Assembly: GCF_022374875.2 (NCBI RefSeq)
Contig: NZ_CP092427.2
Location: 1,736,001-1,800,000, forward strand
Source of the DNA: Mycolicibacterium rufum
GTDB lineage: Bacteria; Actinomycetota; Actinomycetes; Mycobacteriales; Mycobacteriaceae
Direction: 5' to 3'
Length of the DNA: 64,000 bases
Shown here: in pieces, positions 37,527 through 45,388 of the stretch
Numbering within the stretch: the stretch's first letter is position 1
How the letters are laid out: every line of letters starts with the position of its first letter
Translations under genes and position numbers: made by a program
Notes under the pieces: generated by a model
Databases searched by the model: none
What the model saw: the letters and a program-made list of their open reading frames with translations, nothing else
Told to the model about the DNA's origin: nothing

Positions 37527-37901
37527 ATGACGGATTCCCCACTGAGCGAGCAGTTGCTCGCCCTCGAACACGCCGGCTGGCGATCGCTGTGCGACGGCAC
37601 CGGCGACCGCTTCTACGGCGACGTGATGACCGACGACGCGCTGATGGTGCTCGCCAACGGCATGGTGATGGATCGCGCCACCGTCGTCTCGGCGCTGGGC
37701 CAGTCACCACCGTGGGCGCGGTACGCGATCGACGACGTCCGGGTGATCAGCGTGGCCGACGACACCGCGGCGCTGGTGTACACCGGCACCGGATGGCGGG
37801 ACGGCGACGAGACGCCGTTCGTCGGTGCGATGTCCTCGGTCTACCACCGCACCGACGACGGCTGGAAACTCGCGCTGTATCAGCAGACCGCTCGCCAATA
37901 A
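37527..37901 (+). CDS. DUF4440-type NTF2-fold protein
   Basis: 124 aa. LLALEHAGWRSLCDGTGDRF is the start of SnoaL/DUF4440-like proteins, then VVSALGQSPPWARYAIDDVR and YHRTDDGWKLALYQQTARQ at the end, all typical. No catalytic residue can be named. The closest tuberculosis relative may be Rv3435-region proteins, but I am not sure. It is divergent from nnr and convergent with the STAS gene (8 bp apart). Confidence 0.7.
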   Translation: MTDSPLSEQLLALEHAGWRSLCDGTGDRFYGDVMTDDALMVLANGMVMDRATVVSALGQSPPWARYAIDDVRVISVADDTAALVYTGTGWRDGDETPFVGAMSSVYHRTDDGWKLALYQQTARQ

Positions 37902-37909
37902 GGCTGCGG

Positions 37910-38281
37910 TCAACCCTCTTTCGTGCCGTCCAGCGCGTCGGCCACGGTCGGGTAGAGGTCGATGATCTCGTCGATGCGCATCATGCGCATCGGCCGCGCG
38001 GTGGCGGGCCCGTCCGCCACGACACGCAGCGAGATGTCGGCCCTGGAGGTGAGGCGGTGCGTCTCGACGAGCATGCTGATGCCCGCCGACGACAGGAAGC
38101 CCACGCCGGTGATGTCGACGATCAACACCGACGGGTTGTCGGTCAGGGCGACATCGAGGTGAGTACCGAGCGTCGGCGCGGTCAGCACGTCGAGGTCACC
38201 CTCGACATGCAGCACCAAGGTCTCGCCGTCGCGCCGCGGCCTGACCACGAAACGGCCGCGGTGTTGTTCACTGACGTTCAT
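37910..38281 (-). CDS. STAS-domain anti-anti-sigma factor
   Basis: 123 aa from ATG 38281. The STAS pattern is clear: VVRPRRDGETLVLHVEGDLD, then VLIVDITGVGFLSSAGISML with the phosphorylatable Ser64/Ser65. Such antagonists bind an anti-sigma kinase and free a stress sigma factor. No cognate kinase or sigma gene lies in the window, so the partner is elsewhere. A GGGGGC site lies before the start. Upstream 38282-38533 (252 bp) is noncoding, with an AT-rich stretch near 38470-38520 that may hold the promoter. Confidence 0.82.
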   Translation of the reverse strand: MNVSEQHRGRFVVRPRRDGETLVLHVEGDLDVLTAPTLGTHLDVALTDNPSVLIVDITGVGFLSSAGISMLVETHRLTSRADISLRVVADGPATARPMRMMRIDEIIDLYPTVADALDGTKEG

Positions 38282-38533
38282 CGTTTGCCCCCGAGGGTCG
38301 GACAGACACCGCCGCCCCGCACGGTGGCGAGCGGGCGCGTCTGTTGCTGCAGGTCTTGCGGCGTAGGCCGCAGTGACGGGACTTCCGTCTCCGCCGGGCA
38401 CACGGCACCGGCGACCGCTGCTTGCATAACGGTTCTCACCGGATATATCGGCCCCGGGCAGGGCAGCGTTAACAGATCGCCCTTAATTCTTCCTTAATTG
38501 ACGCGAAGGTCCATAATCGCGCAGGTCAGGAGG

Positions 38534-40399
38534 TTACTCGACGGTAACCGACTTCGCGAGGTTGCGCGGCTTGTCCACGTCGTAGCCACGCGCCTGCGCG
38601 ACGCCGGCCGAGAACAGCTGCATCGGAATGGTCGAGAGCAGCGGCTGGAACAGGGTCGACACCGCCGGGAGCTCGATGAGGTGGTCGGCGTAGGGCCGCA
38701 CGGTGTCGTCGCCCTCCTCGGCGATGACGATCGTGACGGCGCCGCGGGCCTGGATCTCGCGGATGTTGGACAGCAGCTTGGAGTGCAGCGTCGCGGCGTT
38801 CTTCGGCGACGGCATCACGACGATGACCGGCAGATCGTCCTCGATCAGCGCGATCGGGCCGTGCTTGAGCTCTCCGGCGGCGAAGCCCTCGGCGTGGATG
38901 TAGGCCAGTTCCTTGAGCTTGAGCGCGCCCTCGAGCGCCACCGGGTAGCCGACGTGGCGACCCAGGAACAGCACCGTCGGCGACGACGCGAACCGCTGGG
39001 CCAGCCCCATCACCGGCTCGCTGGTGGCCAGCACCCGCGCGATCAGGTCGGGCATGGCCTGCAGGGCGTGGTACTCGCGGGCCACCTCGTCGGGGTACTT
39101 GGTGCCCCGCGCCTGCGCCAGCGCCAGCCCGACGAGGTAGTTCGCCGCGATCTGGGCCAGGAACGTCTTGGTCGAGGCGACCCCGATCTCCGGCCCGGCG
39201 CGGGTGTAGAGCACCGCGTCGCACTCGCGCGGGATCTGGCTGCCGTTGGTGTTGCACACCGCCAGCACCTTGGCCTTCTGCTCCTTGGCGTGGCGCACCG
39301 CCTCGAGCGTGTCGGCGGTCTCCCCGGACTGCGAGATGGCCACCACCAGCGTGTGGCTGTCCAGCACCGGATCGCGGTAGCGGAACTCACTGGCCAGCTC
39401 GACCTCGACGGGCAGGCGCGTCCAGTGCTCGATCGCGTACTTGGCCAGCAGCCCGGAGTGATACGCGGTGCCGCAGGCCACCACGAACACCTTGTCGACG
39501 TCGCGCAGCTCCTGATCGGAGAGGCGCTGCTCGTCGAGGACGATGCGGTTGTCGACGAAATGGCCCAGCAGCGTGTCGGACACCGCGGCAGGTTGCTCGG
39601 CGATCTCCTTGAGCATGAAGTAGTCGTAGCCGCCCTTCTCGGCGGCCGAGGTGTCCCAGTCGATGTGGAAGGCGCGGAAATCCTGGGTGTCGCGGCCGTC
39701 GAAGTCGGTGATCCGGTAGCCGTCGGCGGTCACCACCACCGCCTGGTCCTGGCCCAGTTCGACCGCCTCGCGGGTGTGCTCGATGAACGCCGCGACATCA
39801 GAGCCGACGAACATCTCGCCCTCGCCGACACCGAGCACCAGCGGGGTGGACCGGCGGGCGGCGACGATCGTGCCCGGGTCGTCGGCGTGGGCGAAGACCA
39901 GCGTGAAGTGGCCCTCCAACCGCCGCAGCACCGCGAGCACCGACGCCGCGAAGTCACCGGCGTGCGCTCCCTCGTCGTACTCGCGGGCCACCAGGTGCAC
40001 CGCGACCTCGGTGTCGGTGTCACTGGCGAACTCCACGCCGGCGGCTTCCAACTCCGCGCGCAGCACGGCGAAGTTCTCGATGATGCCGTTGTGCACGACC
40101 GCGACCTTGCCGCCGGCATCACGGTGCGGATGGGCGTTGCGGTCGGTCGGTCTGCCGTGGGTGGCCCATCGGGTGTGGCCGAGCCCGGTCGAGCCGATCA
40201 GGTTGTCCGCGCCGGCCTCGGTCAGCGCCGTCTCCAGGTTGGCCAACCGGCCCGCCTTGCGCTGCACCGTGAGACCGCCGTGACCGTCGACGAGCGCCAC
40301 ACCCGAGGAGTCGTAACCCCGGTACTCCATGCGGCGCAGCGCGTCGACGACGATCCCGCAGGCAGGGCGCTGCCCGACGTAGCCGACGATTCCACACAT
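38534..40399 (-). CDS. glmS: glutamine-fructose-6-phosphate aminotransferase (GlmS)
   Basis: 621 aa. The start at ATG 40399 was chosen over 40405 because catalytic Cys1 must follow the initiator Met (MCGIVGYVGQRPACG), and because the TACCCT -10 hexamer is 8 bases away. The glutaminase part spans about 1-240 (HTRWATHGRPTDRNAHPHRD). Two SIS domains follow (ACGTAYHSGLLAKYAIEHW, AISQSGETADTLEAV). It makes glucosamine-6-phosphate for UDP-GlcNAc. glmM is 6.7 kb to the right. Confidence 0.96.
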   Translation of the reverse strand: MCGIVGYVGQRPACGIVVDALRRMEYRGYDSSGVALVDGHGGLTVQRKAGRLANLETALTEAGADNLIGSTGLGHTRWATHGRPTDRNAHPHRDAGGKVAVVHNGIIENFAVLRAELEAAGVEFASDTDTEVAVHLVAREYDEGAHAGDFAASVLAVLRRLEGHFTLVFAHADDPGTIVAARRSTPLVLGVGEGEMFVGSDVAAFIEHTREAVELGQDQAVVVTADGYRITDFDGRDTQDFRAFHIDWDTSAAEKGGYDYFMLKEIAEQPAAVSDTLLGHFVDNRIVLDEQRLSDQELRDVDKVFVVACGTAYHSGLLAKYAIEHWTRLPVEVELASEFRYRDPVLDSHTLVVAISQSGETADTLEAVRHAKEQKAKVLAVCNTNGSQIPRECDAVLYTRAGPEIGVASTKTFLAQIAANYLVGLALAQARGTKYPDEVAREYHALQAMPDLIARVLATSEPVMGLAQRFASSPTVLFLGRHVGYPVALEGALKLKELAYIHAEGFAAGELKHGPIALIEDDLPVIVVMPSPKNAATLHSKLLSNIREIQARGAVTIVIAEEGDDTVRPYADHLIELPAVSTLFQPLLSTIPMQLFSAGVAQARGYDVDKPRNLAKSVTVE

Positions 40400-40407
40400 A
40401 GCCATCC

Positions 40408-40449
40408 AGGGTACGGCAGAAGACGCTGTCGGCCCGGGTGGGATACGGT
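40408..40449. promoter_or_regulatory. divergent leaderless promoters of glmS and the hydrolase-fold gene
   Basis: On the minus strand TACCCT at 40413-40408 lies 8 bases before glmS ATG 40399. On the plus strand TACGGT at 40444-40449 lies 6 bases before GTG 40456. Both match TANNNT, and neither gene has a Shine-Dalgarno sequence. Confidence 0.45.
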
Positions 40450-40455
40450 CGTCGC

Positions 40456-41310
40456 GTGGCCAGCACGAAGAAGCTCTTCAGCGCGTTGACCCGGCGCGGC
40501 CCGCACAAGGTTCTGCGCGGTGACCTGGCCTTTGCCGGTCTCCCGGGCACCGTCTACACCCCGGCCACCGGCAAGAATCTGCCCGGCGTGGCGTTCGGCC
40601 ACGACTGGATCACATCGGCCGAGCGCTACGACGGCACGCTCGAGCACCTGGCGTCCTGGGGCATCGTCGCGGCGGCACCGAACACCGAGACGTCGCTGGC
40701 GCCGTCGGTGCTCAACCTGGCTTACGACCTGGGCACCGCGCTGGACATCATCGCCGGAGTGCGCCTCGGCGGCGGGGACATCAGCGTGCACCCGGGCAAG
40801 CTGGCCGTCGCGGGGCACGGTTTCGGCGCGTCGGCGGCGGTGTTCGCCGCGGCCGGAATGCCGGCGAAACCGAGGGCGGTGTTCGCGGCCTACCCGCTGG
40901 TCTCCAGCCCGCCGGCCGAGCAGCCCGCCGCCGGCCTCAAGGTTCCCGGGCTGATCCTGACGGATCCGGGCGATCCGATGACGCTGCGCTCGAACGCCGT
41001 CGAGCTCGCGCGGGCGTGGAAGGCCTCGACGCTGCGGAGCACCTCGAAGACCAAGGCCGGTGGCCTCGTCGAGGGCAGGCGGCTCGCGACCGTGGTCGGG
41101 CTGCCCGGCGCCGACAAAGGCACACAGCGCATCGTCCGCGCCCTGATGACCGGGTATCTGCTGCACATGCTGACCAGCGAGAAGGACAAGGGGCCGTACC
41201 GGGACTTCGCCGATCCCGAGGCCGTGGTGCCCAAGACGACGGTGATGGATCCGTTCGCCGACGATCCCGTCGACCTGGAGAACAAGGTCGTCGCGCTGCT
41301 CAAGCCCTGA
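40456..41310 (+). CDS. dienelactone-hydrolase-fold protein lacking the nucleophile
   Basis: 284 aa from GTG 40456. The fold is visible: VYTPATGKNLPGVAFGHDWI, GIVAAAPNTETSLAPS, AVAGHGFGASAAVFAAAG, then a late GLPGADKGTQR. The elbow reads GHGFG where Ser or Cys would be the nucleophile, so catalysis by the usual triad is unlikely. It is the likely counterpart of Rv3438, which is also divergent from glmS. It might bind a ligand or be a degenerate chlorophyllase-like enzyme. Confidence 0.72.
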   Translation: MASTKKLFSALTRRGPHKVLRGDLAFAGLPGTVYTPATGKNLPGVAFGHDWITSAERYDGTLEHLASWGIVAAAPNTETSLAPSVLNLAYDLGTALDIIAGVRLGGGDISVHPGKLAVAGHGFGASAAVFAAAGMPAKPRAVFAAYPLVSSPPAEQPAAGLKVPGLILTDPGDPMTLRSNAVELARAWKASTLRSTSKTKAGGLVEGRRLATVVGLPGADKGTQRIVRALMTGYLLHMLTSEKDKGPYRDFADPEAVVPKTTVMDPFADDPVDLENKVVALLKP

Positions 41311-41322
41311 GCCCGGACTGCT

Positions 41323-41340
41323 CCCAACCAACTGGTTGGG
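41323..41340. promoter_or_regulatory. palindromic operator upstream of the F420-type oxidoreductase
   Basis: CCCAACCAACTGGTTGGG, two perfect 8-base arms around AC. It ends 14 bases before the ATG at 41355. Such AACCA/TGGTT palindromes are typical TetR-family operators. A weak TATATG -10 lies just after it. Confidence 0.6.
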
Positions 41341-41354
41341 TGTATATGTAGGTC

Positions 41355-42392
41355 ATGCGGACGGGCATCTTTCTCAGCTATGCGGGCGGCTTCCTCGATG
41401 CGGTCGACGAGGTCGTCGAACTCGAGAAGATCGGCGTGGACATCGCGCTGGTGGCCGAGGCGTACTCCTACGACGCGATCAGCCAGCTCGGCTTCCTCGC
41501 CGCCCGCACCTCGCGGATCGAACTGGGCACCGGCGTCGTCCCGATCTACACCCGCACGCCGGCCTTGATGGCGATGACGGCGGCCGGGCTGGACTACGTC
41601 TCCGACGGCCGATTCCGGCTCGGGCTGGGCACCTCCGGGCCGCAAGTGGTGGAAGGCTTCCACGGCGTGCCGTTCGACGCCCCGCTGGGCCGCACCCGCG
41701 AGATGGTCGAGATCTGCCGGCAGGTGTGGCGCCGCGAGCGGATCGACTACCAGGGCAAGCACTACCAGGTGCCGCTGCCGGCCGAGCGGGGCACGGGCCT
41801 CGGAAAGCCGCTGAAGCTGATCAATCACCCTGTGCGCGAGCGGATCCCGATCACCATCGCGGCTCTGGGGCCGAAGAACGTCGAGCTCACCGCCGAGATC
41901 GCCGAGGGCTGGCAGCCGGTGTTCTTCTATCCCGAGAAGGCCGACGAGGTCTGGGGTGCATCGCTGCGCGCGGGCGCCGCCCGACGCGACCCAGACCTGG
42001 GTCCCCTGGACGTCATGGTCAGCGCGAGCCTGGCCATCGGCGACGACGTCGACGACCGATTAGCTTGGGCGAAGCCACAATTGGCGCTCTACATCGGCGG
42101 TATGGGCGCCCGGGGCAAGAACTTCTACCACAACCTCGCGACCCGCTACGGGTTCGGCGAGGTGGCCGACCACATCCAGGATCTGTATCTCGCGGGCAAG
42201 AAGGCCGAGGCGATCGACGCGGTGCCCGACGAGCTGGTGCGCCAGGTGTCGCTGGTGGGTCCGCGCGGATTCGTCGCCGAACGGGTGGCCGCATTCGCCG
42301 AGGCCGGCGTGACGACGCTGCTGGTGCATCCGCTGACCGGTGATCGACGCGAGACCGTGGCGTTCGTGGAGGAACTACAGTCGCTGGTGTGA
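41355..42392 (+). CDS. LLM-class F420-dependent oxidoreductase
   Basis: 345 aa. The luciferase-like fold is visible in MRTGIFLSYAGGFLDAVDEV, VALVAEAYSYDAISQLGFLA-like and RIELGTGVVPIYTRTP. TSGPQVVEGFHGVPF is the binding-pocket segment seen in mycobacterial F420 enzymes. The substrate is unknown. A palindromic operator lies upstream, and the stop overlaps the next GTG (GTGA). Confidence 0.85.
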   Translation: MRTGIFLSYAGGFLDAVDEVVELEKIGVDIALVAEAYSYDAISQLGFLAARTSRIELGTGVVPIYTRTPALMAMTAAGLDYVSDGRFRLGLGTSGPQVVEGFHGVPFDAPLGRTREMVEICRQVWRRERIDYQGKHYQVPLPAERGTGLGKPLKLINHPVRERIPITIAALGPKNVELTAEIAEGWQPVFFYPEKADEVWGASLRAGAARRDPDLGPLDVMVSASLAIGDDVDDRLAWAKPQLALYIGGMGARGKNFYHNLATRYGFGEVADHIQDLYLAGKKAEAIDAVPDELVRQVSLVGPRGFVAERVAAFAEAGVTTLLVHPLTGDRRETVAFVEELQSLV

Positions 42393-42811
42393 CCGAGCTG
42401 ACCGAGGACGTCGTCGCTTTCCTGTCCCACGGCACCCGCACCGCAAAGTTGGGCTACCTCGCCTCCGACGGCCGTCCGCTCGTCGCGCCGGTGTGGTTCG
42501 TGGTCGACGGCGATGACCTCGTCTTCAACACCGGCGCCGACACGGCGAAAGGCCGGGCGCTGGCGCGGGATCCGCGCGTGGTGATCTGCGTCGACGACGA
42601 GCGTCCGCCGTTCTCGTTCGTTCAGGTCCAGGGCACCGCCACCATCAGCGAGGATCCCGACGAGCTGGTCGCGATCGCCACCCGGATCGGCGGCCGGTAC
42701 ATGGGTGCCGACCGGGCCGAGGAGTTCGGCCGGCGCAACGGCGTCCCGGGTGAACTGATCGTGCGTGTCAGCCCGACCAAGGTGATCTCAGCGTTCAACC
42801 TGGCCGACTGA
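42389..42811 (+). CDS. PPOX-class F420-dependent protein
   Basis: 140 aa, GTG start inside the preceding stop. The split beta-barrel pattern is visible: RTAKLGYLASDGRPLVAPVW, FVVDGDDLVFNTGADTAKGR, RVVICVDDERPPFSFVQVQG. These small flavin/F420-binding proteins reduce varied substrates. Co-translation with the LLM enzyme suggests a shared F420-linked reaction, though no substrate can be named. Confidence 0.85.
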   Translation: MTELTEDVVAFLSHGTRTAKLGYLASDGRPLVAPVWFVVDGDDLVFNTGADTAKGRALARDPRVVICVDDERPPFSFVQVQGTATISEDPDELVAIATRIGGRYMGADRAEEFGRRNGVPGELIVRVSPTKVISAFNLAD

Positions 42812-42836
42812 CCTCCGCCTGGCAGAGTGCCGACGT

Positions 42837-43622
42837 ATGCGCATCGATCTCACCGGCAAGATCGCCGTCGTCACCGGAGCAAGCAGGGGCATCGGGCTCG
42901 CGATCAGCGAGGCACTCGTCGAGGCGGGCGCCTTCGTCGTCGCCGGCGCCCGCCGCACCAGCCCGCAACTCGAGGCGCTGGAGGCTGCGGGCGGCGCGAC
43001 GTTCGTCGCCGCGGATCTGTCCACCGCGCAGGGGCCCAGGGCACTCGTCGCCGCGGCGGCGCAGCGCGGTGGCATCGACATCGTGGTCAACAACGCCGGG
43101 GCCGTCACCCCGCGCTTCGAGGGTTCCCAGTCGGTCACCGACGAGGACTGGACCGCCTCCTGGTCGCTGAACTTCCTGTCCGCGGTGCGCACCACCCGCG
43201 AAGCCATCCCGCATCTCCTCTCGCGCGGCGGCGGCGCGATCGTGATGGTCGGCTCCGTCAACGCGACGTTGCCCGAGTGGAACATCATCGACTACAGCGC
43301 CACCAAGGCGGCGCTGGCCAACTACACCAAGAGCCTGTCGAAAGAGTTCGGCCCGAAAGGAATTCGGGTCAACACCATCAGCCCCGGACCCGTCTCCACC
43401 GACCTGTGGCTCGCTGACGACGGCGTCGCAGCCCAATTCGCCTCCGCCAGTGGCGGTTCGCCCGATCAGGTGGTGGACGCGGTGTCCGCCAACGCGGCCA
43501 CGGGACGCTTCACCACGCCGCAGGAGGTCGCCGACCTCGCCGTGTTCCTGGCCGGGGACCGCGCGACCAACATCACCGGCGCCGACGTCCGCATCGACGG
43601 CGGATACGTCACCACCCTGTGA
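42837..43622 (+). CDS. short-chain dehydrogenase/reductase
   Basis: 261 aa. Rossmann TGASRGIG at residues 13-20, NNAG at 85-88, Ser140, and YSATK with Tyr153/Lys157, the standard classical SDR set. Likely NAD(P)-linked alcohol/keto exchange; the substrate is unknown. It follows the PPOX gene by 25 bp and is convergent with the TetR gene. Confidence 0.9.
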   Translation: MRIDLTGKIAVVTGASRGIGLAISEALVEAGAFVVAGARRTSPQLEALEAAGGATFVAADLSTAQGPRALVAAAAQRGGIDIVVNNAGAVTPRFEGSQSVTDEDWTASWSLNFLSAVRTTREAIPHLLSRGGGAIVMVGSVNATLPEWNIIDYSATKAALANYTKSLSKEFGPKGIRVNTISPGPVSTDLWLADDGVAAQFASASGGSPDQVVDAVSANAATGRFTTPQEVADLAVFLAGDRATNITGADVRIDGGYVTTL

Positions 43623-43623
43623 C

Positions 43624-44199
43624 TCAGGCCTGGATGCCGCCGGTGAGGATCGCGGCGAGCTCGCGGTAGGCGTCCGCGTCGTCGAGCCCGGTGCGTTCGC
43701 GCACGGCGCGCTGCTGGATGTGCACCATCATCGTCGCGACCAGCTCGGCGGCGAAAGCCGCATGGACGTCCCGGAATTCGCCGTCGGCGACACCGGCGGC
43801 GATCAGTTCCCGCACCCTCCGCGCCGCGATGCGGGTGTTCTTCTCGTAGGTGACGCGCGCCGGGGGGAATGCGTCGAGGTCTGCCATGAACCGGTCGGAC
43901 GCCGGGTCGAGCGCCGCGCCCACCGCCGACAGGTACGCCGCGATCCGCTCCCGGGCGCCATCGGCGGCGGCGACCCGGGTTTCGACGAACTCGGTGGCGG
44001 ACCGGAAGAAGTGCACCGTGGCCGCCGAGACCAGCTGCTCCTTGCTGGCCGCGAGCGTGTAGAGCGTGGACTTCGAACAGCGCAGCCGGGCCGCGATGTC
44101 GTCGAGCGTCAGGTGGGCGAAGCCCTCGGCGAGGAACAGCGCGACCAGCGCGTCAAACAGCTCCGTGCGCCGGCGGGTGGCGAACGCGGGCGTGCTCAC
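43624..44199 (-). CDS. TetR-family repressor
   Basis: 191 aa, GTG start at 44199. HTH at about residues 28-47 (LTLDDIAARLRCSKSTLYTL) and a helical ligand-binding part with FRSATEFVETRVAAADGARE. Start and -10 (TACTAT at 44212-44207) overlap the shared palindrome, so autoregulation is expected. It likely controls the divergent acyl-CoA dehydrogenase, with an acyl-CoA ligand as an inference. Confidence 0.88.
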   Translation of the reverse strand: MSTPAFATRRRTELFDALVALFLAEGFAHLTLDDIAARLRCSKSTLYTLAASKEQLVSAATVHFFRSATEFVETRVAAADGARERIAAYLSAVGAALDPASDRFMADLDAFPPARVTYEKNTRIAARRVRELIAAGVADGEFRDVHAAFAAELVATMMVHIQQRAVRERTGLDDADAYRELAAILTGGIQA

Positions 44200-44206
44200 C
44201 CGGCTG

Positions 44207-44236
44207 ATAGTACTGCAGACGGTCCTGTAGTACTGT
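44207..44236. promoter_or_regulatory. shared palindromic operator with two leaderless -10 elements
   Basis: AGTACTGCAG (44209-44218), six spacer bases, and CTGTAGTACT (44225-44234) form a palindrome with one mismatch. TACTGT at 44231-44236 is 7 bases before the dehydrogenase ATG. TACTAT on the minus strand (44212-44207) is 7 bases before the TetR GTG. The repressor would block both. Confidence 0.7.
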
Positions 44237-44243
44237 CCGGCGT

Positions 44244-45386
44244 ATGCCTGTGGAGCGGCTGCTACCCACCGATGAGGCGCACGAGCTCATTGGGCTCGCC
44301 CGCCAGATCTCCGACAAGGTCCTCGATCCGATCGTCGACCGGCACGAGCGCGACGAGACCTACCCCGAGGGCGTGTTCGCCACGCTCGGCGAGGCGGGGC
44401 TGCTGAGCCTGCCGTATCCCGAGGAGTGGGGCGGCGGCGGTCAGCCCTACGAGGTGTACCTGCAGGTGCTCGAGGAGATCGCGGCGCGCTGGGCGGCCGT
44501 GGCCGTCGCCGTCAGCGTGCACGGCCTGTCGTGCCATCCGGTGATGACCTTCGGCACCGACGACCAGCGTGACCGTTGGCTTCCCGAGATGCTCGGCGGA
44601 TCGACGATCGGCGCCTACAGCCTGTCCGAACCGCAGGCCGGATCCGACGCGGCCGCGCTGACGTGCAAGGCCACCGCCGTCGACGGCGGCTATCGCATCA
44701 CCGGATCGAAGGCCTGGATCACCCACGGCGGAATCGCGGACTTCTACGACCTGTTCGCCCGCACCGGGGAGGGCAGCCAGGGCATCTCGTGCTTTCTGGT
44801 GCCCGGTGACACCGAGGGTCTGACCTTCGGCAAGCCCGAGGAGAAGATGGGCCTGCACGCGATACCCACCACCGCGGCGCACTACGACGACGCGTTCCTC
44901 GACACCGATCGGCGGATCGGCGGCGAAGGCCAGGGTCTGCAGATCGCCTTCAGCGCCCTGGATTCCGGGCGCCTGGGCATTGCGGCCGTCGCCGTCGGGC
45001 TCGCCCAGGCTGCGCTGGACGCGGCGGTGGACTACAGCCAGGAGCGGACAGCCTTCGGCCGCAAGATCATCGATCACCAGGGGCTGGCGTTCGTGCTCGC
45101 CGATATGGCCGCCGCGGTCGACGCCGCGAGGGCGACATATCTGGACGCGGCGCGGCGCCGCGATGCCGGCATGGCGTACTCGCGGCAGGCGTCGGTGGCG
45201 AAGCTGACCGCCACCGACGCCGCGATGAAGGTCACCACCGATGCCGTGCAGGTCTTCGGCGGCGCCGGCTACACGCGCGACTATCGCGTGGAGCGCTACA
45301 TGCGCGAGGCGAAGATCATGCAGATCTTCGAGGGCACCAACCAGATCCAGCGGCTGGTGATCAGCCGCCATCTCGCGCGCGGCTGA
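44244..45386 (+). CDS. acyl-CoA dehydrogenase (FadE-type)
   Basis: 380 aa. FAD-linked fold with YSLSEPQAGSDAAALTCKAT, ITGSKAWITHGGIADFYDLF and the catalytic base Glu363 in IFEGTNQIQRL. Start at ATG 44244, leaderless. It introduces the double bond in acyl-CoA beta-oxidation. The chain specificity cannot be told from sequence. The TetR gene diverges from it. Confidence 0.93.
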   Translation: MPVERLLPTDEAHELIGLARQISDKVLDPIVDRHERDETYPEGVFATLGEAGLLSLPYPEEWGGGGQPYEVYLQVLEEIAARWAAVAVAVSVHGLSCHPVMTFGTDDQRDRWLPEMLGGSTIGAYSLSEPQAGSDAAALTCKATAVDGGYRITGSKAWITHGGIADFYDLFARTGEGSQGISCFLVPGDTEGLTFGKPEEKMGLHAIPTTAAHYDDAFLDTDRRIGGEGQGLQIAFSALDSGRLGIAAVAVGLAQAALDAAVDYSQERTAFGRKIIDHQGLAFVLADMAAAVDAARATYLDAARRRDAGMAYSRQASVAKLTATDAAMKVTTDAVQVFGGAGYTRDYRVERYMREAKIMQIFEGTNQIQRLVISRHLARG

Positions 45387-45388
45387 CG

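Noticed and set aside
38498..40489. 663-codon open frame on the plus strand
   Set aside because: Antisense of glmS with the same biased composition.
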